Shown piece by piece: positions 1 to 8,845 of a stretch of 64,000 nucleotides of DNA. The DNA lies in assembly GCA_022072445.1 (NCBI GenBank), contig JAJVHV010000016.1, positions 332,627-396,626 on the forward strand, written 5' to 3'. How positions within the stretch are numbered: the stretch's first letter is position 1; every line of letters starts with the position of its first letter. The notes below the pieces were generated by a model. The model did no database searches and had not been told where the DNA came from. It worked only from the letters and a program-made list of their open reading frames with translations. A program made the position numbers and the translations under genes. The stretch comes from Phycisphaerae bacterium (GTDB lineage: Bacteria > Planctomycetota > Phycisphaerae > UBA1845 > Fen-1342).

Positions 1-962
1 CACACGACGCGGTGGTCGCGGTCGGTCTCGCCCAGCGGGCGGCGGTGATAGACGATGTAATATTGGTCGGCGCCGGGCCGCTGGATCACGCTGTGATGCC
101 CGGCGCCGGTCGCGACCGCCGGGTCCTGCTGCAGAATCTTGCCGAGGCGCGTGAACGGGCCGTGCACGGAGTCGGCAGTCGCGTAGGCCACCGAGTAGTC
201 CGGGCCGGTCCAGCCGCCTTCGGACCACATGAAGTAGTAGCGGCCGTTGCGGACAAACATGAACGGGCCTTCGACGTAGCCCTCGGGCGTCACTTCCTTG
301 AACGTGCTGCCGTCGGGGAGCGGGACGAAGCCGGTGAAATCGGCGTTGAGCTGCGTCAGGTTGCAGTGCCGCCAGCCGCCGTAGATGAGGTAGCAGCGCC
401 CGTCGCGATCACGGAAGAAGCACTGGTCGATCGGCTGGGCTCCGTTGTGAAAAGCGGCGATGAGCGGCTTGCCGAGGTAATCGCTAAACGGTCCTTCCGG
501 CCGGTCGGCGACGGCGACGCCGATGCCGCCCGGCTCGCTGTCGGACTGGATGTCGTTGGCGGCGAAGAAGAGGAAGTATCGGCCGTTGTGGTGTGCGAGC
601 GCGGGGGCCCACATGGCGCGCCGCGCCCAGGAAACCGACACCTTCTCCAGAATCTTCGGGTGGCACGTCCAATGAACCAGGTCCGGCGACGAGAACGCGT
701 CGAAGTAGGTCTGTTCGTCGTAGCGCGCCGACGTGGTGGGGAATATCCAGTAGCGGCCGCCGATGACGGCGCCCTCCGGGTCGGCGTACCAGCCGGGGAG
801 GATCGGGTTGCCCGAAAGCGCGCCGGGCGCGGCCCGCGACGTGGCGGGGGTTGAAGCGCGGCACGCGGGGAGGATGGCGCCGAGCGAGGCGAGGACGAGT
901 GTCGTTGCGTGCGGCGCGAGGCGCGCGGCGCGCTGCGGGGGCTTTTGTGCAGGCGTTTTCAT
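1..962 (-). CDS. Glycoside hydrolase family 43 protein, 3' end cut by window edge
   Basis: This frame stays open from the ATG at 962-960 to the left edge, so the C-terminus is missing. An N-terminal hydrophobic stretch ending LPAC (about residues 22-34) looks like an export signal, possibly a lipoprotein signal with an atypical lipobox. The mature part shows the five-blade GH43 pattern. WYADPEG (about residue 61) fits the base Asp, QPIDQCFF fits the pKa-tuning Asp, and YVEGPFMF fits the acid Glu. Further on are TGAGHHSV and QYYIVYHRRP, which are typical of GH43 arabinosidases and xylosidases. The likely role is release of arabinose or xylose from plant-type polysaccharide at the cell surface. 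The exact substrate cannot be read from sequence. The phosphatase-cytochrome gene lies 85 bases upstream on the same strand. Confidence 0.85.
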   Translation of the reverse strand, partial: MKTPAQKPPQRAARLAPHATTLVLASLGAILPACRASTPATSRAAPGALSGNPILPGWYADPEGAVIGGRYWIFPTTSARYDEQTYFDAFSSPDLVHWTCHPKILEKVSVSWARRAMWAPALAHHNGRYFLFFAANDIQSDSEPGGIGVAVADRPEGPFSDYLGKPLIAAFHNGAQPIDQCFFRDRDGRCYLIYGGWRHCNLTQLNADFTGFVPLPDGSTFKEVTPEGYVEGPFMFVRNGRYYFMWSEGGWTGPDYSVAYATADSVHGPFTRLGKILQQDPAVATGAGHHSVIQRPGADQYYIVYHRRPLGETDRDHRVV

Positions 963-1047
963 CAATGGTGCGCTCGTGGTGGCTGGGCCGCGCGCGGGGG
1001 AGAAAGTGCAGCCGAGGGCGGCTGCTCTCCATGCCGGCGACGTCGCT

Positions 1048-2034
1048 TCAGTCCCGGAATCGGGCATGGCAGTCTCTGCAGGACGCCGCGATCAGCTCGA
1101 ATGGCGCGCCGAGCCTGATCGCGTTTGTTTCGCCCGCGGCGAGCAGGTTCTCGAGAGTCTGCGATGCCGCGTTGGCTTCGTGCATTATGGTGGAAAACGC
1201 CGCCGGCCGGCGGGCGACATCGTCGGTCTCGCTGAGGACGCGGAAGAGATCGGCCAGGCGGCCTGCTTCGGCGGCTGGAACCAGGTCGGGGTGATCCCGG
1301 GGCGTGGTCCAGCCGGCGTTCTCGATAGCCTTGAGGCCCTCGAACGCCGCGTCGATCTCGAGCATGCCTTTCACGAAGTCGGACGGCTTCCACACGGGCG
1401 GAAGGTCGGCGGGCACGCGGTCGATTTCGCTGGCGAGCACGACCGTGGCCGCGCTGGCGCAGGTGTAGAGACCGGGGTAGTTGCGGGCGGTGCCGGAGAC
1501 GCGCATGCGCTCGACGCCAGCGGCCGGGCTGAGCCATCCGAGGCTGGCGGCGATCGTCGCCGCCGCTGCGGCGCTGCGATGTTTGCCGTGATGGCAGTGG
1601 ATGTAGACGGGTCCGTGCTGGCTGGCGTCGCGGACGGCGCGGACCAACTGGAGCTTACGCTGCTGGTCGAAACCGTTGTATCCGATGGGCAGGTGGACGT
1701 AGCGGATGCCGCGCGCCGCGGCGCGCTGGACTTCGGGCTCCGCGCCGTCGACGCTGACGATGGTCCTGATGCCCATGGCCGCGAGGGTGTCGAACCCCGC
1801 TTCGCCTTCCGGGGCGCTTCCGGACACGAACCCCTCGTGGTAGGCGACCGCGTTATGGATGCCCGGGTAGTTGCGCGGCGTGTCGTCGGCCAGCGCCGGC
1901 AGGGGAACCGAAGCCGGTGGCGCGGCGCGCGGCGGAGCGGCGCGGGCGTCGCTCCGAGGCGAGGCGCACGAGCAGCATGCCCCCAGGGCGACGTGCAGAC
2001 CGGCACCCAGCACGACGCGAAGCAGCACGCTCAT
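1048..2034 (-). CDS. Lipoprotein fusing a Cys-X5-Arg phosphatase domain to a cytochrome c'-like C-terminus
   Basis: The protein has 328 residues. The N-terminus (about 1-23) is hydrophobic and ends in LGACC, a lipobox, so it is probably anchored outside the inner membrane. Residues about 55-200 resemble dual-specificity/tyrosine phosphatases: an IRTIVSVDG strand, YVHLPIGYNGFD, and the P-loop HCHHGKHRS, which carries the catalytic Cys and Arg in CX5R. The last 80 or so residues are predicted helical and finish with SCRDCHARF. That is a CXXCH haem c site a few residues from the end, the position seen in cytochrome c' and c556 four-helix bundles. The start ATG at 2034 has GGAGG at 2042-2046 in front of it. 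The fusion is unusual. A redox-sensing or haem-regulated phosphatase is only inference, and a non-enzymatic Cys-loop protein is possible. Confidence 0.72.
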   Translation of the reverse strand: MSVLLRVVLGAGLHVALGACCSCASPRSDARAAPPRAAPPASVPLPALADDTPRNYPGIHNAVAYHEGFVSGSAPEGEAGFDTLAAMGIRTIVSVDGAEPEVQRAAARGIRYVHLPIGYNGFDQQRKLQLVRAVRDASQHGPVYIHCHHGKHRSAAAAATIAASLGWLSPAAGVERMRVSGTARNYPGLYTCASAATVVLASEIDRVPADLPPVWKPSDFVKGMLEIDAAFEGLKAIENAGWTTPRDHPDLVPAAEAGRLADLFRVLSETDDVARRPAAFSTIMHEANAASQTLENLLAAGETNAIRLGAPFELIAASCRDCHARFRD

Positions 2035-2058
2035 GGCAGCACCTCCGAATGAGTGCCC

Positions 2059-2064
2059 AGTATA
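2059..2064 (-). promoter_or_regulatory. -10 hexamer TATACT upstream of the phosphatase-cytochrome gene
   Basis: TATACT on the minus strand lies 24 bases before the ATG, followed by a CGGAGG ribosome site. No convincing -35 is seen at 17 bases. The divergent kdp operon begins about 160 bases to the right. Confidence 0.35.
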
Positions 2065-2223
2065 GCGGCCGTGCGACGTGTGCGCCGGCCTCTGGCACGG
2101 CCGCGTCGCGGCGATGATGCCGATCCTTACACGGTTTTTACGCCTCCCGTGCCGAAACGAACGGCAACCTGATTTGCCGGCAGGTATTCTTCTGTCGGAG
2201 GCGCGAGGCGCGGAGTTTGGTTC

Positions 2224-2313
2224 ATGGACGCACTCTATCTGCTGGTCGGCGTGTTTTTCCTGTTGCTCACGGCGTTTGTCGTCGAGCGCGCGTTTCCGAG
2301 GGTGAAGTCGTGA
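2224..2313 (+). CDS. 29-residue membrane peptide at the head of the kdp operon
   Basis: The ATG at 2224 opens a 29-codon frame (MDALYLLVGVFF...ERAFPRVKS). It has one hydrophobic helix and a basic tail, and the leader contains GGAGG at 2199-2203. The stop TGA overlaps the GTG start of kdpF (GTGA). It is not KdpF itself, which follows. Overlap, composition and position argue for translation. Similar one-helix peptides sit in front of kdpF in other phyla, as I recall. Its role could be assembly or stability of the KdpFABC complex, but that is inference. Confidence 0.6.
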   Translation: MDALYLLVGVFFLLLTAFVVERAFPRVKS

Positions 2314-2399
2314 CGGCCTGGTACATCGCGTGTGCGATTCTGGCGCTGCTGCTGCTGGTCTACCTGTTTGTGGCCATGCTGAAGCCGGAGTGGTTCTGA
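2310..2399 (+). CDS. kdpF: KdpF small subunit of the K+-transporting ATPase
   Basis: This 29-residue peptide starts at GTG 2310 (MTAWYIACAILALLLLVYLF...) and ends KPEWF, the characteristic KdpF tail. A single transmembrane helix fills most of it. KdpF stabilises the KdpABC complex in the inner membrane. Its stop is immediately followed by the ATG of kdpA with no gap, and its start overlaps the preceding small gene. Confidence 0.9.
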   Translation: MTAWYIACAILALLLLVYLFVAMLKPEWF

Positions 2400-4208
2400 A
2401 TGTCTGCCTGGGAATGGGCGCAATTGGCGCTTTACTTCGTCGTCCTGCTGCTGCTGGCCAAGCCGCTCGGGGCGTTCATGGCGGCGGTCTACGAGGGTCG
2501 CATCCCCGGCTTCGTGCGTTTTCTGGCGCCCGTGGAGCGCGGCATCTACCGGGTGTGCGGCGTGCGGCCGGAGGTGGAGCATAACTGGAAGCAATACGCC
2601 ATCGCGATGCTGATGTTTCACGTCGTAGGCTTCGTCTTCCTGTACGGCTTGCAGCGATTGCAGGTCTACCTGCCGCTGAATCCGGCCAACATGGCCGCCG
2701 TCACGCCCGACTGCTCCTTCAATACGTCGGTCAGCTTCGTGACCAATACGAACTGGCAGGGGTATGGCGGCGAGACGACCATGAGCTATCTGACGCAGAT
2801 GCTCGGGCTCACCGTTCAGAACTTCGTCTCCGCGGCGGCCGGCATGGCGGTGCTAGTGGCGCTCATTCGCGGCTTCGTGCGGCGGCAGACGAACGCGATC
2901 GGGAACTACTGGGTCGATCTGACGCGCTCGACGCTCTACATCCTGCTGCCGTTGTCGATCGTGCTGGCGCTGGCGCTCGTGTCGCAGGGTGTGGTGCAGA
3001 CGTTCAGACCGTATCAGACCGCCACGCTCCTGCAGCCGACGAGCTATCAGCAGCCCAAGCTCGACGCGGAGGGCAATCCGCTCAAGGACGGGCAGGGCGA
3101 ACCGGTCATGGACACGGTCGCGGTCAGCGAGCAGGCGCTTGCGGTCGGGCCGGCGGCATCGCAGATCGCGATCAAGCAGCTCGGCACGAATGGCGGCGGG
3201 TTCTTCAACGTGAACTCGGCCCATCCGTTCGAGAATTCGACGCCGTTTTCGAACTTCCTGGAATGCCTGGCGATCCTGCTGATTCCGGCGGCGCTGTGTT
3301 ACACGTTTGGCGTGATGGTCAAGGACACGCGGCAGGGCTGGGCGCTGCTGGCGGCGATGACGGTGATGTGCCTGGGTTTTCTGGCGCTCTGCGTTCACCA
3401 GGAATATCACCCCGACCCGCAACTCGCGGCGCTGGGCGTCATGACGACGGACGGCGCGGACATGCCGGGCGGCAACCTGGAAGGCAAGGAGGTCCGCTTT
3501 GGGGTCGCGAACTCCGCGCTCTGGGCCACAACGACCACGTGCGCGTCGAACGGTTCGGTCAACTCGATGCACGATTCCTACATGCCGGTGGGCGGCCTTG
3601 TGCCGATGGTGCTGATGCAGCTCGGCGAGGTGATCTATGGCGGCGTGGGCTCGGGCCTGTACGGCATGATCGTGTTCGTCGTGATCACGGTCTTCATCGG
3701 CGGCCTGATGGTCGGCCGCACGCCGGAATATCTGGGCAAGAAGATCGAGGCCCACGAGATGAAGATGGCGTCGATCGCCGTGCTGGCCCCGTGTCTGGCC
3801 GTTCTGGCGGGGACGGCGATCGCCGTGATGACTGCACAGGTTTCCGCCTCGATCTGCAACCCGCTGCCGCACGGCTTCTCGCAGGTTCTGTACGCCTTTT
3901 CGTCGGCCGGCAACAACAATGGCAGCGCGTTCGCGGGTTTCGGCGCGAACAATCCGACCATGAACCTGCTGCTCGGACTGGCGATGCTGACGGGCCGGTT
4001 CTGGGTCAAGATCCCGGTGATCGCGCTGGCCGGCGCGTTGGCGGCCAAGAAGCACATCCCGGTTTCGGACGGCACGTTGCCGACGCACACGCCGCTGTTC
4101 GTCGCGATGCTGATCGCGGTCGTGTTGATCGTCGGCGCGTTGACGTTCATCCCGGGCCTGGCGTTGGGCCCGATCGCCGAGCACGTTCAACTATTTGCCG
4201 CGAAGTGA
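2400..4208 (+). CDS. kdpA: Potassium-transporting ATPase subunit A
   Basis: The product has 602 residues, slightly longer than the 557 of E. coli KdpA, with about ten membrane segments. KdpA is the K+-selective channel-like subunit of the high-affinity KdpFABC pump and is related to SKT potassium transporters. All four pore-loop regions can be seen: [11 protein letters not shown] near residue 120, [20 protein letters not shown] near 265, the [10 protein letters not shown] region near 380, and [19 protein letters not shown] near 500. The residues around 210-240 (a charged loop with [18 protein letters not shown]) form an extra hydrophilic insert. kdpB starts one base after the stop. Confidence 0.97.
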   Translation: MSAWEWAQLALYFVVLLLLAKPLGAFMAAVYEGRIPGFVRFLAPVERGIYRVCGVRPEVEHNWKQYAIAMLMFHVVGFVFLYGLQRLQVYLPLNPANMAAVTPDCSFNTSVSFVTNTNWQGYGGETTMSYLTQMLGLTVQNFVSAAAGMAVLVALIRGFVRRQTNAIGNYWVDLTRSTLYILLPLSIVLALALVSQGVVQTFRPYQTATLLQPTSYQQPKLDAEGNPLKDGQGEPVMDTVAVSEQALAVGPAASQIAIKQLGTNGGGFFNVNSAHPFENSTPFSNFLECLAILLIPAALCYTFGVMVKDTRQGWALLAAMTVMCLGFLALCVHQEYHPDPQLAALGVMTTDGADMPGGNLEGKEVRFGVANSALWATTTTCASNGSVNSMHDSYMPVGGLVPMVLMQLGEVIYGGVGSGLYGMIVFVVITVFIGGLMVGRTPEYLGKKIEAHEMKMASIAVLAPCLAVLAGTAIAVMTAQVSASICNPLPHGFSQVLYAFSSAGNNNGSAFAGFGANNPTMNLLLGLAMLTGRFWVKIPVIALAGALAAKKHIPVSDGTLPTHTPLFVAMLIAVVLIVGALTFIPGLALGPIAEHVQLFAAK

Positions 4209-4209
4209 G

Positions 4210-6303
4210 ATGATGACCACCGCGCATTCGAAATCTCGTCCGCTCTTCGACCCGCCGATCGTCCGTCGAGCGCTGCTCGATTCCCTGATCAAGCTGCACC
4301 CGCGGCACCAGGTCCGCAACCCGGTGATGTTCGTGGTGCTGGTCGGGGCCGTGCTGACGCTGATCCTGTTCTTTCAGGCGCTGGGCGGTCACGGCGAGGC
4401 GTCGCCGCTGTTCATCCTGGCGATTTCGCTGTGGCTGTGGTTCACGCTGCTGTTCGCGAATTTCGCCGAGGCGATGGCCGAAGGCCGCGGCAAGGCCCAG
4501 GCCGACACGCTGCGCAAGGCGCGGCGCGAGATCGTGGCGCACAAGCTGGCCGAGCCGCGCCGCAGCGCCGCGATCGTGCCGACGCCCTCGACCGAGCTGC
4601 ACAAGGGTGATTGTGTGCTGGTGGAAGCCGGCGCGTTCATCCCGCTCGACGGCGAAGTCATCGAGGGCGTCGCCTCGGTCGACGAGTCGGCGGTCACGGG
4701 CGAGAGCGCGCCGGTCATCCGGGAGAGCGGGGGGGATCGCAGCGCCGTGACCGGCGGCACGCGCGTCCTGTCGGACTGGCTGGTCATCCGCATCACGTCG
4801 AACCCGGGCGAGAGCTTCATCGACCGCATGATCGGCCTGGTCGAGGGTGCCAAGCGGCAGAAGACGCCCAACGAAATCGCGCTGAACATCCTGCTGGCCG
4901 GCATGACGATCATCTTTTTGATGGCCGTGGCCACGCTGCTGCCTTTCTCGCTCTTCACGGTGACCGCGCTCGGCCACGGCGACGTGATTACCATCACGGT
5001 GCTGGTTGCGCTGCTGGTGTGCCTGATTCCGACGACGATCGGCGGCCTGCTTTCGGCGATCGGCATCGCGGGCATGGACCGCATGATCCAGGCGAACGTC
5101 ATTGCGATGTCCGGCCGCGCGGTCGAGGCGGCTGGCGACGTGGACACGCTGCTGCTCGACAAGACCGGCACGATCACGCTCGGCAACCGCGAGGCGACCG
5201 AGTTCATCGCCGCCGACGGCGTGCGCATCGAGGAATTGGCCGACGCGGCGCAGCTTTCGTCGCTGGCCGACGAGACGCCCGAGGGTCGCAGCATCGTTGT
5301 GCTGGCCAAGCACAAGTATGGGCTGCGCGGGCGCGACATCGAGAAGATGCACGCGCACTTCGTGCCGTTCACTGCCCAGACGCGCATGAGTGGGGTCGAC
5401 ATGAGCGGCACGCGCATCCGCAAGGGCGCTGCCGACGCCATTCAGCGTTTCGTCGAAGCCGAAAAGGGCGTCTTTCCGCCGAACCTGCGGAGCACGATCG
5501 ACTCGATCGCCAAGAAGGGCGAGACGCCGCTGGTGGTGGCCCAGGCCGCGAATGGCGGGCCGGCGCGCGTGCTGGGGGCGGTCCGGCTGAAGGACATCGT
5601 CAAGGGCGGCATTCGCGATCGTTTTGCGCAGCTTCGCACGATGGGCATCAAGACGATCATGATCACGGGAGACAACCCGCTGACGGCGGCGTCGATCGCC
5701 GCCGAGGCGGGCGTGGACGACTTTCTGGCCGAGGCCACGCCTGAGGCGAAGCTCAAGCTCATCCGCGAGAACCAGGCGGGCGGGCGGCTGGTGGCCATGT
5801 GCGGCGATGGGACGAATGACGCCCCGGCGCTGGCCCAGGCGGACGTGGCGGTGGCGATGAACACCGGCACTCAGGCCGCCAAGGAAGCCGGCAACATGGT
5901 CGATCTCGACAGCAATCCGACCAAGCTGATCGAGGTGGTGGAGATCGGCAAGCAACTGCTCATCACGCGCGGCGCGCTGACGACCTTCAGCATCGCCAAC
6001 GACGTGTCCAAGTATTTCGCGATCATCCCGGCCGCGTTCGTGACCACCTACCCGGCCCTCGGCGCGCTGAACATCATGGGCCTGGCGACGCCTCAGAGTG
6101 CGATCCTCTCGGCGGTGATCTTCAACGCCCTGATCATCATCGCGCTGATTCCGCTGGCGCTGCGCGGCGTGAAGTATCGCGCGGCCCGGGCACAGTCGCT
6201 GCTGAGCTGGAACCTGTTCGTCTATGGCGTCGGCGGGCTGCTGATCCCGTTCGTCGGGATCAAGCTGATCGACCTGCTGCTGGTCGCGTTGAGGTTGGCG
6301 TGA
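4210..6303 (+). CDS. kdpB: Potassium-transporting P-type ATPase subunit B
   Basis: The product has 697 residues from the ATG at 4210, one base after the kdpA stop. A second ATG at 4213 is an equal alternative, and an upstream in-frame start at 4195 would overlap kdpA. KdpB is the ATP-hydrolysing subunit that energises K+ uptake through KdpA. Visible P-type landmarks are the actuator motif TGES (about residue 165), the phosphorylation site DKTGTIT (Asp near 317), [10 protein letters not shown] in the nucleotide-binding domain, [20 protein letters not shown], and the hinge [21 protein letters not shown]-terminal membrane helices include the SKYFAIIPA segment conserved in KdpB. Confidence 0.97.
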   Translation: MMTTAHSKSRPLFDPPIVRRALLDSLIKLHPRHQVRNPVMFVVLVGAVLTLILFFQALGGHGEASPLFILAISLWLWFTLLFANFAEAMAEGRGKAQADTLRKARREIVAHKLAEPRRSAAIVPTPSTELHKGDCVLVEAGAFIPLDGEVIEGVASVDESAVTGESAPVIRESGGDRSAVTGGTRVLSDWLVIRITSNPGESFIDRMIGLVEGAKRQKTPNEIALNILLAGMTIIFLMAVATLLPFSLFTVTALGHGDVITITVLVALLVCLIPTTIGGLLSAIGIAGMDRMIQANVIAMSGRAVEAAGDVDTLLLDKTGTITLGNREATEFIAADGVRIEELADAAQLSSLADETPEGRSIVVLAKHKYGLRGRDIEKMHAHFVPFTAQTRMSGVDMSGTRIRKGAADAIQRFVEAEKGVFPPNLRSTIDSIAKKGETPLVVAQAANGGPARVLGAVRLKDIVKGGIRDRFAQLRTMGIKTIMITGDNPLTAASIAAEAGVDDFLAEATPEAKLKLIRENQAGGRLVAMCGDGTNDAPALAQADVAVAMNTGTQAAKEAGNMVDLDSNPTKLIEVVEIGKQLLITRGALTTFSIANDVSKYFAIIPAAFVTTYPALGALNIMGLATPQSAILSAVIFNALIIIALIPLALRGVKYRAARAQSLLSWNLFVYGVGGLLIPFVGIKLIDLLLVALRLA

Positions 6304-6312
6304 AGCGAGTCG

Positions 6313-6383
6313 AACCACCGAGGCGCAGGGACGCGGAGGATCGAGTCTCCGTTCTTTCTCGGTCCCTGTGTGTCTCTGTGGTT
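6313..6383. repeat. Imperfect inverted repeat (REP-like hairpin) between kdpB and kdpC
   Basis: The left arm at 6313-6332 (AACCACCGAGGCGCAGGGAC) pairs with the right arm at 6362-6383 with a few mismatches. An inner CGGAG/CTCCG stem closes the centre. Related A-C-C-A-C-(A/C)-GAG-rich palindromes occur as dispersed intergenic repeats in several phyla (established knowledge, from memory). The hairpin lies 27 bases ahead of the kdpC start and accounts for nearly the whole 106-base gap. It could stabilise or attenuate the mRNA between kdpB and kdpC. Confidence 0.6.
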
Positions 6384-6409
6384 GGCTCCGCTCGAAGGGT
6401 GCAAGAACC

Positions 6410-7036
6410 GTGTTGACGCAATTACGAGTTGCCACACTGATGCTGATCGTGATGACCGTGCTGACCGGCCTGATCTACCCGCTGGTGATTACCGGCATCG
6501 CGCAGGTCGTGTTTCCGTCGCAGGCCAACGGCAGCCTGATCGACCGGGAGGGCAAGCCACTGGCCGGCGGCGGCGCGGCGGCCGGCTCGGCGTTGATCGG
6601 CCAGCCGTTCGACGCCCCGCAATACTTCTGGGGCAGACCGTCCGCGACCGCACCATTTCCGTATCACGCCGGTGCGTCCACGGGCAGCAACTGGGCCGTC
6701 ACCAACCCCTCGCAGACCGATGCGATCAAGGCCCGCGTGGCGAAGCTGCGCGAGTCGGGCATTCCCGCCGGTCAGCCGATACCCGTGGACCTTGTGACGG
6801 CCTCCGGCAGCGGGCTCGATCCGCACATCAGCGTCGCCGCGGCGCGGATTCAGATCGCCCGGGTGGCGAGCGCCCGCGGGATGAGCGAGCAGAACGTGCG
6901 GCGGCTCGTGGAGCAGCACATCGAGGCGCGGCAGTTCGGCATTTGGGGCGAGCCGCGCGTCAACGTCCTGCGCCTGAATCTGGCGCTCGACGCGGTGCGG
7001 GCCGAGTCGCGGCTGGCGGCGGTCGGCGCGCCATAG
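6410..7036 (+). CDS. kdpC: Potassium-transporting ATPase subunit C
   Basis: The product has 208 residues, counted from GTG 6410, with TTG 6413 as an alternative. The 14 codons upstream of it are read through the hairpin repeat and are not KdpC-like. KdpC is a single-span, mostly periplasmic subunit of KdpFABC. The N-terminal helix ([20 protein letters not shown]) is followed by [31 protein letters not shown]-like [12 protein letters not shown], and the C-terminal signature [20 protein letters not shown]. All are family hallmarks. It is the fourth pump subunit in this operon. Confidence 0.95.
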   Translation: MLTQLRVATLMLIVMTVLTGLIYPLVITGIAQVVFPSQANGSLIDREGKPLAGGGAAAGSALIGQPFDAPQYFWGRPSATAPFPYHAGASTGSNWAVTNPSQTDAIKARVAKLRESGIPAGQPIPVDLVTASGSGLDPHISVAAARIQIARVASARGMSEQNVRRLVEQHIEARQFGIWGEPRVNVLRLNLALDAVRAESRLAAVGAP

Positions 7037-7125
7037 CGGACTTCACATTTTTCGGAGCCGGCCGCGGCGCCGCGTTGACGACGCTGCCGGCCTTGGGTTT
7101 GCCCGAACCAAAATCGGGCGATGGA

Positions 7126-7287
7126 GTGACGCAGGTGCATACGCAATCGAACGCGGGACAGCCGGCCAAGCCTGGCCAGTCGCCTAAGCCGACGCAGCAG
7201 CCCAAGCCCTCGGCGCCGAGCACGACGCCGCCGAAGGGCGCGCCGGCGGTCGGGACGCCTGCTCCGCAGAAGCCCGCGACGAAGTAG
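7126..7287 (+). CDS. Possible 53-residue Pro/Lys/Gln-rich peptide
   Basis: An open frame from GTG 7126 to TAG 7287 encodes a low-complexity peptide rich in Pro, Lys, Gln, Ala and Thr (repeated QPxKP and TPPK patterns). It has no hydrophobic segment and no recognisable domain. There is no strong ribosome site. It could be a small disordered protein or simply spacer DNA that happens to stay open between kdpC and the barrel gene. Confidence 0.25.
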   Translation: MTQVHTQSNAGQPAKPGQSPKPTQQPKPSAPSTTPPKGAPAVGTPAPQKPATK

Positions 7288-7370
7288 CGCGGCAGATTTC
7301 GGCTGAAGGGGCGGTGAGCCACGGCTCGCCGCCCCGAGCGGCCCTCGCTCCACGGCACGAACGGTGACCC

Positions 7371-8339
7371 ATGCGGCAACACGGTTGCTTATTCAGCTTC
7401 GCAATCATCAGCATCGCACTGTCGGGATCCGCTGCGGCGCAGGAAGCCGCTACGACTCGGCTCGCAGCGGGGCCCGCGTCCGAGCGCCCCTTCCATCTGG
7501 GCTACGTCGAGGAGCAGCCGAAGAAGGAGGACGCGGTCGGGAAGGCCGACGAGTCGAAGCACGGATTCTGGTTCTTTGATCGAACGACGACGCCCGGCCC
7601 GATGAGCAGCGATCGACCAGGCTTCTCGGACAGCTACGCGCTTGTGCCGCGCGGCTACTCGCACCTCGAGTTCGGCTACAGCTTCTACTACGACCGTGAG
7701 CAATCCACACGCATCCAGAACCACACGCTGGGCGAATTCTCGCTACGCACCGGCTTGACCGACGAGTTCGAGCTGCGCATCAAGTGGGCTGGCTATTCGT
7801 TCGCGGAATCACTGTTCGAGGATTCGAGCCGCTGGGCCGGCCGCCACATCATGACGAAAGACCATGACGACGGCGGGACCGACATGAGCGTCGGCTTCAA
7901 GTCGCCGCTGCTCAAGCAGGACGGGCTGATCCCCAACCTATCCATCATTCCCGCCATCTCGCTGCCGACCGGCACGAGCACGAAGGGAACCGGCGACGTT
8001 GACCCGGAAGTCCGGCTGGCGTGGAATTACGCCCTGAACGACAGGTGGTCGCTATACGGCGTCGGGCTCGCAACCGTGCTGAGTGACGCCGATGGCCGGT
8101 TCTTCCAGACCGGCGCATCGCTGGCCACGTACTACCAGTTCACGCCGAATCTGGGCGGGTTTGTCGAGTACTACGGGCTGTACCCCAGCACCCACCATAC
8201 GGACTGCCAGCACAACATCGACTTCGGCCCGGTGATCCTGATCAACGACAACTTCCAGATCGACATCCGCGCCGGCTTCGGCCTGAACGAAGAGGCGCCC
8301 GACTTCGTCGCCGGTATCGGCTTCTGCTTCCGCTTCTAA
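7371..8339 (+). CDS. Outer-membrane beta-barrel protein, MetA-pathway/transporter-like family
   Basis: The product has 322 residues. A signal peptide (about 1-23) ends in SAAAQEA. The mature part has PMSSDRPGFSDSYALVPRGYSHLEFGYSFYYD and alternating amphipathic strands ending in the aromatic FRF, typical of an outer-membrane barrel. The DRPGFSDS start and the SLPTGTSTKGTGDVDPEVRLAW segment match the family annotated as putative MetA-pathway of phenol degradation / transporter (PF13557 type, from memory). It sits between kdpC and kdpD on the same strand, so it may be co-expressed with the K+ pump. A porin-like role in K+ passage is inference. Confidence 0.65.
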   Translation: MRQHGCLFSFAIISIALSGSAAAQEAATTRLAAGPASERPFHLGYVEEQPKKEDAVGKADESKHGFWFFDRTTTPGPMSSDRPGFSDSYALVPRGYSHLEFGYSFYYDREQSTRIQNHTLGEFSLRTGLTDEFELRIKWAGYSFAESLFEDSSRWAGRHIMTKDHDDGGTDMSVGFKSPLLKQDGLIPNLSIIPAISLPTGTSTKGTGDVDPEVRLAWNYALNDRWSLYGVGLATVLSDADGRFFQTGASLATYYQFTPNLGGFVEYYGLYPSTHHTDCQHNIDFGPVILINDNFQIDIRAGFGLNEEAPDFVAGIGFCFRF

Positions 8340-8364
8340 AGTTCCCGCCGGGCAGGCGCGTGCC

Positions 8365-8634
8365 ATGAATGCACTTCCACTCATCGCCGTGTGGTTTCCA
8401 TCCGGGTCGCTCGCTCCTGCCGTGCCGGTGGGAAGTCCGATCATCCTGGCACTTGGCTTGGCGGCCGTGTTCCTCTCGGCGATGCCGTTCCGCCGCCGGC
8501 AGCGCGGCACCCGAGTCAGTCGGCTCGGAACGGACTCCGGTCGTGTAGAACCCGGGCAGCCGCCGTGCGCTTCCATGCGTTTCTGCCCGCGCTGCGGTCA
8601 ACCGCTTGAGTCGCGGATCGAATTTGCGGGCTGA
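8365..8634 (+). CDS. Small membrane protein with C-terminal CPRC motif (uncertain)
   Basis: An 89-residue frame with one or two hydrophobic stretches (about residues 1-42), an Arg-rich segment RRRQRGTR, and a terminal FCPRCGQPLES half zinc ribbon. The C-terminal motif resembles zinc-ribbon tails common in this phylum, which is the main reason to list it. The ribosome site is weak (GGGCAGG). It could be a truncated gene or a chance frame between the barrel gene and the next small gene. Confidence 0.35.
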   Translation: MNALPLIAVWFPSGSLAPAVPVGSPIILALGLAAVFLSAMPFRRRQRGTRVSRLGTDSGRVEPGQPPCASMRFCPRCGQPLESRIEFAG

Positions 8635-8668
8635 GTTCCATAGTCATCACAAGCATAGGAGTCACATC

Positions 8669-8764
8669 GTGTTTTGGATCGACGTGCTGTTTCAGGTCAT
8701 CGTGTACGTTCTGACGGGGTTCCTTGCGCAGTTCCTGCCGGCGACGCAGGTCCAGCTCGTGTAG
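8669..8764 (+). CDS. 31-residue hydrophobic peptide upstream of kdpD
   Basis: GTG 8669 is preceded by AGGAG at 8657-8661 with good spacing, and the frame ends at TAG 8764. The peptide (MFWIDVLFQVIVYVL...FLPATQVQLV) is one membrane helix with a Trp/Phe start. It is the third very short membrane peptide in the Kdp locus, after those at 2224 and 2310. No family is recognised. A role with KdpD or the barrel protein is possible but unproven. Confidence 0.5.
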   Translation: MFWIDVLFQVIVYVLTGFLAQFLPATQVQLV

Positions 8765-8830
8765 AAGGGCGCCGTCGCACGGAGCGCGCCCGCGGCGCGA
8801 CGAGGCGTCGGCAGCGCGATCCATCAGGCG

Positions 8831-8836
8831 TAGAAT
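8831..8836 (+). promoter_or_regulatory. -10-like TAGAAT directly before kdpD
   Basis: TAGAAT (one mismatch to TATAAT) ends 6 bases before GTG 8843 and 9 bases before ATG 8846, with GGAGG at 8837-8841 between. As a promoter it would give a near-leaderless kdpDE transcript separate from kdpFABC. No -35 is convincing. Confidence 0.3.
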
Positions 8837-8845
8837 GGAGGCGTG

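Noticed and set aside
12..854. Open frame on the plus strand opposite the GH43 gene
   Set aside because: The minus-strand frame has GH43 catalytic motifs and the plus frame is an Arg/Val/Ala-rich shadow.
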